From assembly GCF_019800885.1 (NCBI RefSeq), contig NZ_JAHVKE010000001.1, positions 1,736,001 to 1,800,000 of the forward strand: a stretch of DNA of 64,000 nucleotides. Reading direction: 5' to 3'. The stretch comes from Maritalea mobilis. Lineage in GTDB: Bacteria > Pseudomonadota > Alphaproteobacteria > Rhodobacterales > Rhodobacteraceae. A program made the translations under genes and the position numbers. How positions within the stretch are numbered: the first letter of the stretch is position 1; each line of letters begins with the position of its first letter. Below are positions 1 to 9,180 of this stretch, piece by piece. Below the pieces are notes generated by a model. That model did not search any database, was not told the origin of the DNA, and saw only the letters and a program-made list of their open reading frames with translations.

Positions 1-208
1 CCATCGGCGCAAGGAACGAGGTCGGCCACCAACTCCGCCCGGGGGCTTCGGGGGCAATGGTCGCAATATCAGGCAGCGCCAGCGCCTCGCCCAAACCGAG
101 GATATCGGCAGCCGAGCCACCCCGACCATGCACGAGCACCAGCCCCATGCGGGCCATGGCGGGGTTAACCCCGCCGACACGCAGCGGGGTTTCCTGATCC
201 ACGGCCAT
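1..208 (-). CDS. Alpha/beta hydrolase (phospholipase/carboxylesterase type), 3' part missing
   Basis: Reading leftward from an ATG at 208, the visible 69 residues begin MAVDQETPL and contain LVLVHGRGGSAADI, the beta-strand plus HGRGG oxyanion loop of the phospholipase/carboxylesterase group of serine hydrolases. The nucleophile elbow lies beyond the left edge. Its start codon shares one base with the stop codon of the ring-cleaving dioxygenase upstream (TGATG), so the two are almost certainly co-translated. The same pairing is known as the MhqD/MhqO-type couple for quinone and thiol-reactive aromatic resistance. That role is inferred from family and context. The gene is partial because of the window edge, not decay. 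Confidence 0.85.
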   Translation of the reverse strand, partial: MAVDQETPLRVGGVNPAMARMGLVLVHGRGGSAADILGLGEALALPDIATIAPEAPGRSWWPTSFLAPM

Positions 209-1125
209 CACGCCACCTTCAGCGGCGGCAGAACCGCCTCGATCCGGTCGCGCATGGGTTCGTACTGCTGCGGCAGCTTCAGCTCCTGCCCCATGGTTTC
301 CTGCGGTTCATCCACGGCAAAGCCCGGCGGATCGGTGGCGATTTCGAACAGAACGCCGCCCGGCTCGCGGAAGTAGATCGCGTTGAAATACTGCCGATCG
401 ATCTGCGGCGTAACGTCGAACCCGGCCGAGGCCACCGCTTCGCGCCAAGCCATCTGCGTGTCGTCATCCTCAGCCCGGAAGGCCACGTGATGGATTGTCC
501 CGGCCCCTTGCCGACCGATCGACGGCGCGTCCGAGCGCATCAGGTCGACCACCGTGCCGCGGGCATCGCCCGGAACGGCGAAGCGCAGACGCTCGACCCC
601 ATCGATGGTTTCGTGCCCCTGCTCTCGATAGCCGAAGATATCGGTCAAGAGCTTCGCGGTCGGCGCAAGGTCACGCTCCCACAGGGTGACGGAGTGGAAC
701 CCATCCAACGCGTCCGCGCTCTCGCGCTCCGTTTCGATCAACTCGACCGGTGCGCCATCGGGGTCGCGCAGGGTGATGACGCGCTGGCCGAACCGCTCGA
801 CCGGGCCTTCGAAATCGACGGCGTCGGAGGCCAGCTTTTCCATCCACGCATCAAACCCACCCTTCGGAACGGCATAGGCATAGGCGCTAGCCATCCCTGC
901 GCCGGCCCGGCCGGGGCCCGCATTGGCGAAGGGAAAGAAGGTCAGGATGGTGCCGGGCGACCCGGCGTTGTCGCCGTAATAGAGGTGGTAGGTGTCGGGC
1001 GCATCGAAATTCACGGTCTTCTTGACCAGCCGCTGACCCAGCAGGCCGGTGAAGAAATCGACATTGGGCTGCGGCGGCCCGGAAATGGCCGTCACGTGGT
1101 GGATGCCGGGAATGGTCTTGGACAT
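208..1125 (-). CDS. Ring-cleaving dioxygenase, VOC family (MhqO-like)
   Basis: A 305-residue protein built of two glyoxalase/extradiol (VOC) modules. The first begins at IPGIHHVTAISG; the second contains GTIHHVAFRAEDDD and ends its metal site with GVLFEIATDPPGF. These supply the expected His, His and Glu iron or manganese ligands. The size and the GLLGQRLVKKTVNFDAPDTYH stretch are typical of the MhqA/MhqO group of hydroquinone-type ring-cleaving dioxygenases. I start it at the ATG at 1125, preceded by AGGAGG, rather than at the longer upstream frame, whose extra 31 residues look non-coding. It is translationally coupled to the alpha/beta hydrolase downstream. Likely role: detoxification of quinones or hydroquinones in the cytoplasm. 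Confidence 0.88.
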   Translation of the reverse strand: MSKTIPGIHHVTAISGPPQPNVDFFTGLLGQRLVKKTVNFDAPDTYHLYYGDNAGSPGTILTFFPFANAGPGRAGAGMASAYAYAVPKGGFDAWMEKLASDAVDFEGPVERFGQRVITLRDPDGAPVELIETERESADALDGFHSVTLWERDLAPTAKLLTDIFGYREQGHETIDGVERLRFAVPGDARGTVVDLMRSDAPSIGRQGAGTIHHVAFRAEDDDTQMAWREAVASAGFDVTPQIDRQYFNAIYFREPGGVLFEIATDPPGFAVDEPQETMGQELKLPQQYEPMRDRIEAVLPPLKVA

Positions 1126-1362
1126 TTCGCTCCTCCTTGAATGGCTCATCGGCGGTTTGGCCGGTGTCTGCCGGTAAAATGGCCGTAATCTCTCCTGCCT
1201 CAATGCACATGCGCGCATGGGGTCTGTGCGTAATCTGAGAGGTGGCGGGTGCCGGCCGCCCCAGCCTTTTCGGTTTGCTCCGCCCGATCATTCCGCGCAT
1301 CATCCCGCCCGAAACAAAGCCACGCTGCGCCATGCCAGCGGCAAAAAGACGAAACGGACAAC

Positions 1363-2202
1363 ATGGACCTTCAGACTCACTTCGCGACATCCTCGGATGG
1401 CACCCGGATCGCTTACGCCACGGCCGGTGAGCCGGCGGCGCCGTCAATCCTTTTGATCCACGGCTGGTCGCAGCAATACATCTGCTGGACGCCGGCCATC
1501 TCGCGGCTGGCCGACCGGTTTCACCTCGTCGCGATGGACCTGCGCGGGCATGGCGGATCGGACAAACCCGACGCGACCGAGGCCTATACGGACACCCGTC
1601 TTTGGGGCGACGATGTGAAGGCGGTGATCGATGCGGCCAGCCTCGACAAACCGGTCCTGGTCGGCTGGTCCTACGGCTCGCGCGTGATCGCGGCGCATAT
1701 CGCCACGCATGGCGACGCGCATCTGGGCGGCATCGTGCTGGCCGGTGGGATCGTGGCCGTCGGCAAGGCGCGCGAAGACTGGATGGTCGGCAGCGCCAGC
1801 CCCGGCCTGGACCGCGACCTCTATACCGAGGACATCCCACGGCGGCTGGCGGCGACGGCCCGGTTCGTCGATGCCTGCACGGCAGAGCCCTTAGACCGGC
1901 GCGCCTATGCCGAGCTTGTCGGCGCCAACATGCTCTGCCCCGCCCATGTCCGGCGCGCGCTTTTCGCGGCAAACCTCGACTTTCGCCCGGTCTACGCCGC
2001 GCTATCCTGCCCCGGCCTCGTGATCCACGGCGCCGCCGATACCGTGGTTTCGCCCGCAACGGGGGAACATGCCGCCGAGATCATGCCAAAGGGCCGGTTC
2101 ATTGCGTATGAGGGCGTCGGGCACGTCCCGTTCCTTGAAGCACCCGATCGATTTGCCGAAGACCTCGCCACCTTTGTCACAGACTGCCGGACCGAAGGAT
2201 AA
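1363..2202 (+). CDS. Alpha/beta fold hydrolase
   Basis: A 279-residue serine hydrolase. Visible are the oxyanion strand and loop ILLIHGWSQQ (residues about 27-36), the nucleophile elbow GWSYGS (near 100), a late acid in HGAADTVVS and the catalytic His in GVGHVPFLE near the C-terminus. This is the full triad of the epoxide hydrolase/haloperoxidase/lactonase superfamily. The start is the ATG at 1363, where similarity begins (MDLQTHFATSSDGTRI); the 38 upstream codons are arginine/serine-rich noise. A nitroreductase gene starts 3 bases after its stop, so the two form an operon. The substrate cannot be read from the sequence. Confidence 0.88.
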   Translation: MDLQTHFATSSDGTRIAYATAGEPAAPSILLIHGWSQQYICWTPAISRLADRFHLVAMDLRGHGGSDKPDATEAYTDTRLWGDDVKAVIDAASLDKPVLVGWSYGSRVIAAHIATHGDAHLGGIVLAGGIVAVGKAREDWMVGSASPGLDRDLYTEDIPRRLAATARFVDACTAEPLDRRAYAELVGANMLCPAHVRRALFAANLDFRPVYAALSCPGLVIHGAADTVVSPATGEHAAEIMPKGRFIAYEGVGHVPFLEAPDRFAEDLATFVTDCRTEG

Positions 2203-2205
2203 ATC

Positions 2206-2898
2206 ATGTATAAGAAAGGCGAGATTTCCTACAAACCGCTTCCCCTGCCCGATCGTGTCCAGAAACCGGACGCGGAGGCGTTGCAGGCGGTGGAGGCGTT
2301 TCGCGACTACATGCGCAAGCGCCATTCCGTGCGCGACTATTCGGACCGTCCCGTCCCGCGAGAGATCATAACGGCCTGCATCGAGGCCGCCGTCACGGCG
2401 CCCTCGGGCGCGAACCACCAGCCATGGCATTTTGTGGCCATCGCGAATCCCGAGATGAAGGCCACGATCCGTGCCGCGGCCGAAGAGGAAGAGCGGGAGT
2501 TCTACGCAGGCGGCGCGGGCGACGAATGGCTGGCCGCGTTGGAGCCGATCGGAACGGGCGTGTCAAAACCGCACCTGACCAAAGCGCCCTGGCTGATCGT
2601 CGTCTTCGCGCAACGCTATGGCCTGACCGAGGACAACCAGCGCTACAAGAACTACTACGTGCCTGAAAGCGTGGGCATCGCCACAGGCATGCTGATCACG
2701 GCGATTCACCAGGCAGGTCTGGTCTGCCTGGAGCACACGCCGAACCCGATGAAATTCCTACCCGAGCTTTGCGGCCGCCCGGCGCATGAAAAGGCGGTGA
2801 TGATCATACCCGTGGGCTGGCCGGCGGAGGATGCCACCGTGCCAGCCGCCGCCAAACGCAAGAAACCCATGGACGAGGTCATGTCCGTCTTTGACTGA
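2206..2898 (+). CDS. Nitroreductase family FMN oxidoreductase
   Basis: A 230-residue flavoprotein of the nitroreductase superfamily. The FMN phosphate-binding stretch KRHSVRDYSDRPVP and the TAPSGANHQPWHF segment (about residues 38-80) are diagnostic. The C-terminal HTPNPMKFLPELCGRP and IIPVGWPAEDA give the second FMN contact region and the usual VG-P ending. The length and the long insertion with a YKNYYVPESVG motif suit the group that includes iodotyrosine deiodinase-like members. The protein is a soluble NAD(P)H- or partner-dependent reductase. It follows the alpha/beta hydrolase by 3 bases, so both probably serve one small detoxification or catabolic operon. The substrate is unknown. Confidence 0.92.
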   Translation: MYKKGEISYKPLPLPDRVQKPDAEALQAVEAFRDYMRKRHSVRDYSDRPVPREIITACIEAAVTAPSGANHQPWHFVAIANPEMKATIRAAAEEEEREFYAGGAGDEWLAALEPIGTGVSKPHLTKAPWLIVVFAQRYGLTEDNQRYKNYYVPESVGIATGMLITAIHQAGLVCLEHTPNPMKFLPELCGRPAHEKAVMIIPVGWPAEDATVPAAAKRKKPMDEVMSVFD

Positions 2899-2933
2899 CC
2901 CGTTCTGGCCGTGCGGCCGGACCCAAGCCCGGA

Positions 2934-3617
2934 TCAGATGACGGTGACGCTCAGGGTTCCAACGCCTTCGATCTCGGCCTCCATCACGTCACCGCGTTCG
3001 ACGGCCGCGACGCCTGCGGGCGTGCCGGACATGATCACGTCGCCGGGCGCGAGTTCGAAATACTCGGACAGGTAGGAGATCATTTCAGGCACCTTCCAGA
3101 TCATCTGGTTCAGGTCGCCCTCCTGCCGCAGGTCACCGTTCACTTTCAGCGCAACGCGACCATGGTCGGGATGGCCAATCTCCGAGACCGGGCGCACCGG
3201 GCCGACGGGAGCCGACCGTTCGAACGCCTTTCCGATTTCCCAAGGGCGCCCCATCTTCTTGGCCTGCCCCTGCAGATCGCGCCGCGTCATGTCGAGGCAA
3301 ACACCGTAGCCCCAGACATGCTCCAACGCCTTGTCCAACGGGATGTTCGTGCCGCCGCTTTTCAGAGCGACCAACAGCTCGATCTCATGATGCACGTCGC
3401 AACTGTTGGGTGGGTAGGGAAACTCACCCGACGGATCGAGGTTGTCGGGGTTCTTTTGGAAGAAGAAGGGCGGTTCGCGGTCGGGGTCATGGCCCATCTC
3501 GACCGCGTGGGCAGCGTAGTTCCGGCCGATGCAATAGACCCGCCGGATCGGAAAGGCGCCGTCGCCAGTCGTGGGAATGCTGTGCACCTCGGGCGCGGGG
3601 ATGACGGTATTCGACAT
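2934..3617 (-). CDS. Fumarylacetoacetate hydrolase family protein
   Basis: A 227-residue single-domain FAH-family enzyme. It shows VYCIGRNYAAHAVEMG at the N-terminus, the metal-site motif HHEIELLV (two acidic ligands) and VIMSGTPAGVAAVERGD near the C-terminus. Family members cleave C-C bonds in acylpyruvates (fumarylpyruvate, acetylpyruvate) or decarboxylate oxaloacetate in the cytosol. The start is the ATG at 3617, preceded by AAGAGGAAGAG; the longer frame upstream has no family similarity. It stands alone on the minus strand, convergent with the nitroreductase operon. Its closeness to the ring-cleaving dioxygenase suggests aromatic degradation, but this is only inference. Confidence 0.9.
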   Translation of the reverse strand: MSNTVIPAPEVHSIPTTGDGAFPIRRVYCIGRNYAAHAVEMGHDPDREPPFFFQKNPDNLDPSGEFPYPPNSCDVHHEIELLVALKSGGTNIPLDKALEHVWGYGVCLDMTRRDLQGQAKKMGRPWEIGKAFERSAPVGPVRPVSEIGHPDHGRVALKVNGDLRQEGDLNQMIWKVPEMISYLSEYFELAPGDVIMSGTPAGVAAVERGDVMEAEIEGVGTLSVTVI

Positions 3618-4050
3618 GCTCTTCCTCTTGATCTGCTGGACCGAATCGACGGGTCCGCCCCCCCTTGGCCCCACGGTAGCGTGTAGACGGACCACACGGG
3701 CGGCGGTGGGTTTCAGACATTGCCCTGTCCGGCATGTGCCGTGCAAACCTCAATCGAAACCGTCCCGAACGGCAAGAGCCGTTTTGGCGCGTCGAGACCG
3801 CTTATCCCGCATCTCCAACGTGCCGCAGTCTTCCCTTTCGAAAAGCACCGAAAGTTCAAGGAGGTCGGAGCGCAAAACACCCGGCGTCCGAGGGCACACG
3901 AGCGACCCCACGATGTGGTCAGCTTCAAACACGCTGGTCCATCGAGAATTTTTTTCCTCAGGAATGGCGTGGGTTCGTACTATTTTCTCCATGAGACATC
4001 GCGCCAAAGACCGAGACTGACGCGGGCGCGACCCAAAGGGAGGGGCTGAA
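3618..4050. other. Intergenic region between divergent genes
   Basis: About 430 bases separate the FAH-family gene (leftward) from the universal stress protein gene (rightward). Short frames on both strands show no recognisable protein and look like chance frames in GC-rich DNA. It should hold both promoters; AT-rich patches near 3945-3985 are the likeliest place for the rightward one. I see no FNR-like palindrome, terminator or RNA. Confidence 0.5.
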
Positions 4051-4905
4051 ATGCTGGCGAAAATACTGGTGCCCGTGCGGGGCGATGGCATGGGAAAAAC
4101 GGTCATGAGACACGCGGCCGTCTTGGCGCATCTGCACAAGGCGCATGTCACCGTGGCCCATTGCCGGGCGAAACCGGAAGACATGTTTCCCTACAGCACC
4201 CTGCTGCCCGCCTTTGCAAGCGAAACCATCAAGGCCCAGGCGGCCGAACTGGCCGATCAGGAAGAAGAGGCGCTGCGCGAAGCGATCCACGAGACGGCCC
4301 GGGCGCTGGACCTGGTCGAGACCGAAACCCCGGATGGCACGAGCGCGAGCGTCCAGTTCATCGAAGAATTCGGGCGCATGGGAGATATCATCAAGCATCA
4401 CGGACGCCTCGCCGATCTTGTCGTGACGCCCAAGCCGAACCGCGACCGGAACCTTGGGACGAATGCGCTGAAATCGGCCCTGTTCCAAACGGGCCGTCCG
4501 GTTCTGATGTGTCCGCCGTCGGATGAGGTCGCACCGGATTTCGGCACGCATGTCGCCATTGGCTGGAATGGATCGCTCGAGGCCGCCCGCACCGTCGCGC
4601 TGACCATGGATATCGTGGCCAAAGCGGACCGTGTGAGCATACTCGCGGTTGGCAGTGGGGAACCGCACGGGGCCACCGCCGAAGAGCTCGTCCAGTACTA
4701 CCGCCTGCGCGGCAAATCGGCGGATGTGCACAGGTTCGACTCCCGCAAACCGGGCACTGCCCTGCTTGAGAAGTCCGAGGCGATTGGGGCCGGTTTGCTC
4801 ATCATGGGGGCGTATGGCCACAGTCACGAACGCGAGACACTTTTCGGCGGCAACACGCAAACCGTTGTAGATCAAGCGAAAATCCCTGTCGTTTTTGCGC
4901 ATTGA
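4051..4905 (+). CDS. Tandem-domain universal stress protein
   Basis: A 284-residue protein with two UspA folds. The first (residues 1-140) starts MLAKILVPVRGDG. The second begins near HVAIGWNGSLEAARTVAL and ends with the nucleotide-binding loop GAYGHSHERETLFGGNT, which fits the ATP-binding G-x2-G-x9-G-[ST] pattern. The first domain lacks a clean version of the loop (VVTPKPNRDRNLGTNAL), so only the C-terminal domain probably binds ATP. Such tandem Usp proteins are cytosolic stress or starvation factors. It is a single gene, followed after about 150 bases by the tctCBA operon. Confidence 0.93.
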   Translation: MLAKILVPVRGDGMGKTVMRHAAVLAHLHKAHVTVAHCRAKPEDMFPYSTLLPAFASETIKAQAAELADQEEEALREAIHETARALDLVETETPDGTSASVQFIEEFGRMGDIIKHHGRLADLVVTPKPNRDRNLGTNALKSALFQTGRPVLMCPPSDEVAPDFGTHVAIGWNGSLEAARTVALTMDIVAKADRVSILAVGSGEPHGATAEELVQYYRLRGKSADVHRFDSRKPGTALLEKSEAIGAGLLIMGAYGHSHERETLFGGNTQTVVDQAKIPVVFAH

Positions 4906-5055
4906 TTGAATACGATGGTACGCAATTAAATTTCTCTTGAATTGAGTTGCGCGCAAGATAATTACCTTCCCATGTGCCAGCAGAGACTTTTCGAAAGGGG
5001 GGAGCTTTTCTGAAGGGTCTGCGCGGCGAGGGTCTTGATCATGGGAGGAAAAGAC

Positions 5056-6027
5056 ATGACGGTTTCCAAGCGGGTTTTATTGCAATTGGGATGTGCGGCG
5101 ATCGTCGCCCTGGCACCGCTGCCATCGGTAGCGCAGGAGTGGGAGCCGAGGCGCCCAATCGACTTCACGATCATGGCCGGTCCGGGTGGCGGCGCCGACC
5201 AGATCGCCCGGTTCATCCAGTCGGTGGCCGAAGAATACGACATGACCAACCGCCCGCTGGTTCCGAGCAATCGGGGCGGTGGTTCGGGCGCCGAGGCGCT
5301 GATCCACGTCGCGAATGCCTCCGATCCCGATCACACGATCCTGGTGACCCTGAATTCGTTCTTCACCACACCGCTGCGGCAGTCCGAGTTGGGGATCGAC
5401 ATCCAGACCTTCACGCCGGTCGCGATGATGGGGGTCGATCCCTTCGTGCTGTGGGTTCATACCGAGTCCGGCATCACGACCTTCGATCAGTTCGTCGAAC
5501 AGGTGCAGTCCATGGGCGGCGAATTCGTCATGGGCGGGACCGGTGCCGGGCAGGAAGATTCGATCGTGATCGCATTCATGTCGGCGGCCTACGACCTCGA
5601 CATCAACTACATCCCCTATGATGGCGGCGGCGCCGTGGCCCGCGACCTTGCCGGTCAGCAAATCATGGCGACGGTCAACAACCCGGCAGAAGCCAAGGGC
5701 TTCTACGAGGCGGGCGATTTCGTGCCGTTGCTGGCCTTCTCGGACGAGCGCTTGCCGGCCTATCCCGACGTGCCGACCATCCGGGAACTCGGCCACGACT
5801 TCTCGTATTACAACCAGCGGGCCGTTGTCGGCGCGCCGGGCATGTCGGACGAGGCCGCGGCCTATTACCAGGACCTCTTCGGCCGCATCTACGAGTCCGA
5901 GGAGTGGCAGGCCTACCTGGAGTCCGAAAGCCTCGCACCGCTTTGGATGGATGCCGACGAACAGCGCGCCTACTGGGCAACGCAGGTCGAAAACCACCGC
6001 GAACTGCTCGAAGCACTTGGCGAGTAA
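5056..6027 (+). CDS. tctC: Tripartite tricarboxylate transporter substrate-binding protein (TctC family)
   Basis: A 323-residue periplasmic binding protein. The start at 5056 is set by GGGAGGA just upstream and gives a clean signal peptide (MTVSKR, hydrophobic LLQLGCAAIVALAPLPSVA, cut before QEWEP). The mature protein has PIDFTIMAGPGGGADQIARF, the TctC/BugT-type carboxylate-binding loop, and GGTGAGQEDS. TctC proteins deliver carboxylates to a TctA/TctB membrane pair. The operon order tctC-tctB-tctA follows at once. The ligand is not predictable. The 150-base leader before it holds a CAATT-N12-AATTG inverted repeat (4923-4944) that may be a regulatory site. No TctDE two-component system lies beside it. 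Confidence 0.92.
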   Translation: MTVSKRVLLQLGCAAIVALAPLPSVAQEWEPRRPIDFTIMAGPGGGADQIARFIQSVAEEYDMTNRPLVPSNRGGGSGAEALIHVANASDPDHTILVTLNSFFTTPLRQSELGIDIQTFTPVAMMGVDPFVLWVHTESGITTFDQFVEQVQSMGGEFVMGGTGAGQEDSIVIAFMSAAYDLDINYIPYDGGGAVARDLAGQQIMATVNNPAEAKGFYEAGDFVPLLAFSDERLPAYPDVPTIRELGHDFSYYNQRAVVGAPGMSDEAAAYYQDLFGRIYESEEWQAYLESESLAPLWMDADEQRAYWATQVENHRELLEALGE

Positions 6028-6067
6028 TCGCTTGTCCTGACGGCACTTTGACCAAGGCAGACCAGCG

Positions 6068-6571
6068 ATGCGCAATGGCGAAATCATAACCGCCGGGGTC
6101 TTGGCGCTCTTTTCCATATACCTGATGTGGGAGAGTGCCGAGCTACCCATCGGCTACATCCCCGGGCGTGGCCCCGGGGGCGGCTTCTGGCCATTCTGGC
6201 TATCGGCCATCATGCTGGCCTGCTGCGGCCTGATCGCATTCAACTGGTGGCGGCGAACTTCGCCGCCATCGCGCTCGGAAGAGCCGTTTCTCGACAGCTA
6301 TGGCTGGCGGATGGTGGCGCTTGTGGGCGGAGGCGTGGTCGTGTTCGTCGCCCTGATCAACATCATCTCGATGTACGGGGCGATCGCCGTTTTCCTGTTC
6401 TACTACCTGCGTTTCCTCGGCCGCCACTCCTGGGGCCTGAGCATCTCGCTCGCAGTCGCGACGCCCTTGGTTTTCTTCTTCTTCTTCGAGGGCGCCATGC
6501 AGATCACCATGCCGTCGGGCATGTCCTTCACCGACCCGGTGTTCGATCTGCTTTACGAAATCATCTACTAG
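6068..6571 (+). CDS. tctB: Tripartite tricarboxylate transporter small membrane subunit (TctB family)
   Basis: A 167-residue inner-membrane protein with four predicted transmembrane helices: ITAGVLALFSIYLMW, FWPFWLSAIMLACCGLIAF, MVALVGGGVVVFVALINII and the closing stretch ISLAVATPLVFFFFFEG. The GYIPGRGPGGGFWPFW loop between helices 1 and 2 is typical of TctB. It lies between the binding protein and the large permease, 40 and 12 bases from its neighbours, consistent with one transcript. Known role: small subunit of the sodium-coupled tripartite carboxylate importer. Confidence 0.9.
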   Translation: MRNGEIITAGVLALFSIYLMWESAELPIGYIPGRGPGGGFWPFWLSAIMLACCGLIAFNWWRRTSPPSRSEEPFLDSYGWRMVALVGGGVVVFVALINIISMYGAIAVFLFYYLRFLGRHSWGLSISLAVATPLVFFFFFEGAMQITMPSGMSFTDPVFDLLYEIIY

Positions 6572-6583
6572 GCGGCGCTGCGC

Positions 6584-8104
6584 ATGGAAATCCTTTCCCT
6601 TCTTGGCGACGGCATGCTGCTGGCCGTCCAACCCCAGAACCTCCTGCTGATCGTGATCGGGGTCACGGTGGGCCTGTTCATCGGCGCCATGCCCGGGCTT
6701 GGGTCAGTGAACGGGGTCGCGATCCTGTTGCCCATCACGTTCCTGGTGCCCCCGAGCGGCGCGATCATCTTCCTCGCCGCGATCTACTACGGCGCGATGT
6801 ATGGCGGTGCGATTTCATCCGTGACACTTGGCATTCCGGGGGCATCGACCGCCGTGGCCACCACCTTCGACGGCCGGCCACTTGCCCGACAGGGGCGTGC
6901 CAGCCTTGCGCTGGTCACGGCAGCGCTGGCCTCATTCGTGGGCGGCACGGTGGCCAACGTGTTCTTCACCGCTTTTGCGCCGCTGCTTGCAGACGTGGCC
7001 CTGTCCTTCGGCCCGCCAGAAATCTTTGCGCTGATGCTTCTGGCCTTCGCCACCTTCGTGGGGCTGGGTGGGGATGACATTCCCAAGACCATTTTCTCGA
7101 TCTGTTTTGGCCTCGTGCTGGGGGCGATCGGTTTCGACCAGATCTCGGGCGCGCCCCGGTTGGTGCTGTTCGATATCACCGGTTTCCTGCAGGGCATCGG
7201 CTTCCTTGTCCTCGCCATCGGCGTCTACGGCATCGGCGAGATGCTCTGGACAATCGAGCAATCGCGCGGCGACGTCGAAAGCACGAACCCGAAAATGACC
7301 ATGCGCGGCATGGCGGCGGACACGGCCGAAGCCACGCGGCGCGGATGGAAGGGAACGGCCATCGGATCGGTGCTCGGGTTCTTCGTCGGCATCCTGCCTG
7401 CGGCGGGTGCAACGCCTGCGTCCCTCATGTCCTATGGCGTTGCCAAGATGGTCTCGCGCGTGCCCCATGAATTTGGCCGGGGCAACCCGGACGGCGTCGC
7501 CGCGCCAGAGGCCGCCAACAACTCGGCCTCGACCGGATCCATGCTGCCGATGCTGACGCTTGGCATCCCCGGCTCGCCCACGACCGCCATCCTGCTTGGT
7601 GGTATGGTCATCTGGGGTCTTGTGCCCGGACCGCTATTGTTCGTGCAGGAAACCGAGTTCGTGTGGGGCCTGATCGGCTCGTTCTACATCTCGAACGTTG
7701 CGGCGGTTCTGATCAACCTGGCCTTCATCCCGGTCTTCATCTGGATGCTGCGCATGCCCTTCACGATCCTCGCGCCGATGATCTTCGTGCTGTCCATCGC
7801 TGGCGGCTTTGCCGCGACACGAGACATGTTCGACATCTGGCTGATCGTGATTTTCGGGCTGGGCGCCTTCGTCCTGCGCCGCTTCGACTATCCGCTCGCG
7901 CCGGCGGTGCTGGCCATCGTGCTTGGCCCGATCGCCGAGCCGACTTTGCGCCAGTCACTGCTGCTGTCTTCGGGGGATCCGTCGATCTTTTTCACCCGCC
8001 CCGTGGCCGCGCCGATCACGATCATAGCGCTGATCCTGCTGTTCCTGCCGGCGGTCAAACTGCTCCGGCGCGGGCGTGGAAAAAGTGGGGCAGAGCCGTC
8101 CTGA
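6584..8104 (+). CDS. tctA: Tripartite tricarboxylate transporter large permease (TctA family)
   Basis: A 506-residue permease with about 11-12 membrane helices. The hallmark loops are present: GAMPGLGSVNGVAILLP near residue 35, YYGAMYGGAISSVTLGIPG near 70, and the repeated motif in the second half, GILPAAGATPASLMSYG plus TLGIPGSPTTAILLGG. The two inverted-topology halves each carry a GIPG signature. It completes tctCBA and forms the sodium-dependent translocation channel in the inner membrane. It converges with a ketopantoate reductase gene 13 bases downstream; no strong terminator is obvious there. Confidence 0.95.
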   Translation: MEILSLLGDGMLLAVQPQNLLLIVIGVTVGLFIGAMPGLGSVNGVAILLPITFLVPPSGAIIFLAAIYYGAMYGGAISSVTLGIPGASTAVATTFDGRPLARQGRASLALVTAALASFVGGTVANVFFTAFAPLLADVALSFGPPEIFALMLLAFATFVGLGGDDIPKTIFSICFGLVLGAIGFDQISGAPRLVLFDITGFLQGIGFLVLAIGVYGIGEMLWTIEQSRGDVESTNPKMTMRGMAADTAEATRRGWKGTAIGSVLGFFVGILPAAGATPASLMSYGVAKMVSRVPHEFGRGNPDGVAAPEAANNSASTGSMLPMLTLGIPGSPTTAILLGGMVIWGLVPGPLLFVQETEFVWGLIGSFYISNVAAVLINLAFIPVFIWMLRMPFTILAPMIFVLSIAGGFAATRDMFDIWLIVIFGLGAFVLRRFDYPLAPAVLAIVLGPIAEPTLRQSLLLSSGDPSIFFTRPVAAPITIIALILLFLPAVKLLRRGRGKSGAEPS

Positions 8105-8117
8105 CCGGCTCTCCCCT

Positions 8118-9095
8118 TCAGCTATACAATCCCGCGACCCGCGCCCGGAGGCGTGTCAGGCCAAGCACCGTGTCAATGGTCGGGGTTTCCGTCTGGGTAA
8201 CGCGGCCAAGCTCCTGCACGGACCCCAAGAGCGCGTCGATTTCCATGGGGCGACCCGCATCAAGATCCTGCAACATGGAGGTGCGATGCGCGCCCACGGC
8301 TGCGCCGCCATCGATGCGGCGGTCGACGTCAATGGGGAACTTCACGCCCAGCTTCTCGGCGATCTCCTGCGCCTCGAGCATCATGTTGCGCGCCACGGCG
8401 CGGGTGCCGGGATCGGTGCAGAGCACGTCCAGCGTGGCATGCGTCAGCGCCGAGATCGGGTTGAAGGACAGGTTGCCCCAAAGCTTGACCCAGATCTCGT
8501 CGCGCAAGCGGGGCCGCACCGGCGCCTTGAGCCCGGCCGCGGCAAGCGCCTTTGACAGCGCCATCGCACGCTCCGATTTCGAGCCGTCCGGCTCACCGAG
8601 GGAGAAGCGGTTGCCCTCGATATGCTTGATCACGCCGGGTTCCGAGACCTCGGCGGCGGGGTAGACGACGCAGCCCAGCACGCGGTCGGGGCCAAACCCG
8701 TCCCATTGCGCATTGCCGGGGTCAACGGTTTCCAACCGGGTGCCCTCAAGCGGGCCGCCGATCTTGTGGAAATACCACCAGGGCACACCGTTCACGCCCG
8801 AGACGATGGTCGTGTCAGGCCCGATGAGCGGCTGCATCTTGTCGACCACGGGCGGGACCGAATGCGCCTTGAGCGTCACGATGACGTAGTCCTGCGGCCC
8901 CAGATCTGCGGGGTTGTCCGAGGCGGTAACGGACACGGTGCTGGTGCCGCTCTCCTCGATCAGGGTCAGGCCATTTTCCTTCATCGCGGCCAAATGCGGG
9001 CCGCGCGCGACCAGGCTGACATCCGCCCCGGCCTGCGCCAGCTTGACGCCCATGTAACCGCCGATCGCGCCGGCGCCAAAGATGCAGATTTTCAT
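8118..9095 (-). CDS. panE: 2-dehydropantoate 2-reductase family protein
   Basis: A 325-residue oxidoreductase. It opens with the Rossmann motif MKICIFGAGAIGGYMGVKLAQ, followed by VSLVARGPHLAAM, the NADPH-phosphate region of the ApbA/PanE family. The catalytic lysine region (LRDEIWVKLWGNLSFNPIS) and DVDRRIDGGAAVGAHRTSMLQDLDAGRPMEID-type C-terminal domain are present; the final helices place the conserved SMLQD-GR-EID motif. AGGAGA precedes the ATG. PanE reduces ketopantoate to pantoate in CoA synthesis, but genomes of this group carry several paralogues acting on other 2-keto acids. Its operon partner is an acyl-CoA ligase, so a non-pantothenate role is possible. Confidence 0.85.
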   Translation of the reverse strand: MKICIFGAGAIGGYMGVKLAQAGADVSLVARGPHLAAMKENGLTLIEESGTSTVSVTASDNPADLGPQDYVIVTLKAHSVPPVVDKMQPLIGPDTTIVSGVNGVPWWYFHKIGGPLEGTRLETVDPGNAQWDGFGPDRVLGCVVYPAAEVSEPGVIKHIEGNRFSLGEPDGSKSERAMALSKALAAAGLKAPVRPRLRDEIWVKLWGNLSFNPISALTHATLDVLCTDPGTRAVARNMMLEAQEIAEKLGVKFPIDVDRRIDGGAAVGAHRTSMLQDLDAGRPMEIDALLGSVQELGRVTQTETPTIDTVLGLTRLRARVAGLYS

Positions 9096-9180
9096 GGATC
9101 AGTCTCCTGCCCGCGCGGAAGGGCGGGCGCGTAAGTCGATGGGGGCCGTGCGGCGCCAGGGCCGCACGGCCATGATGGTG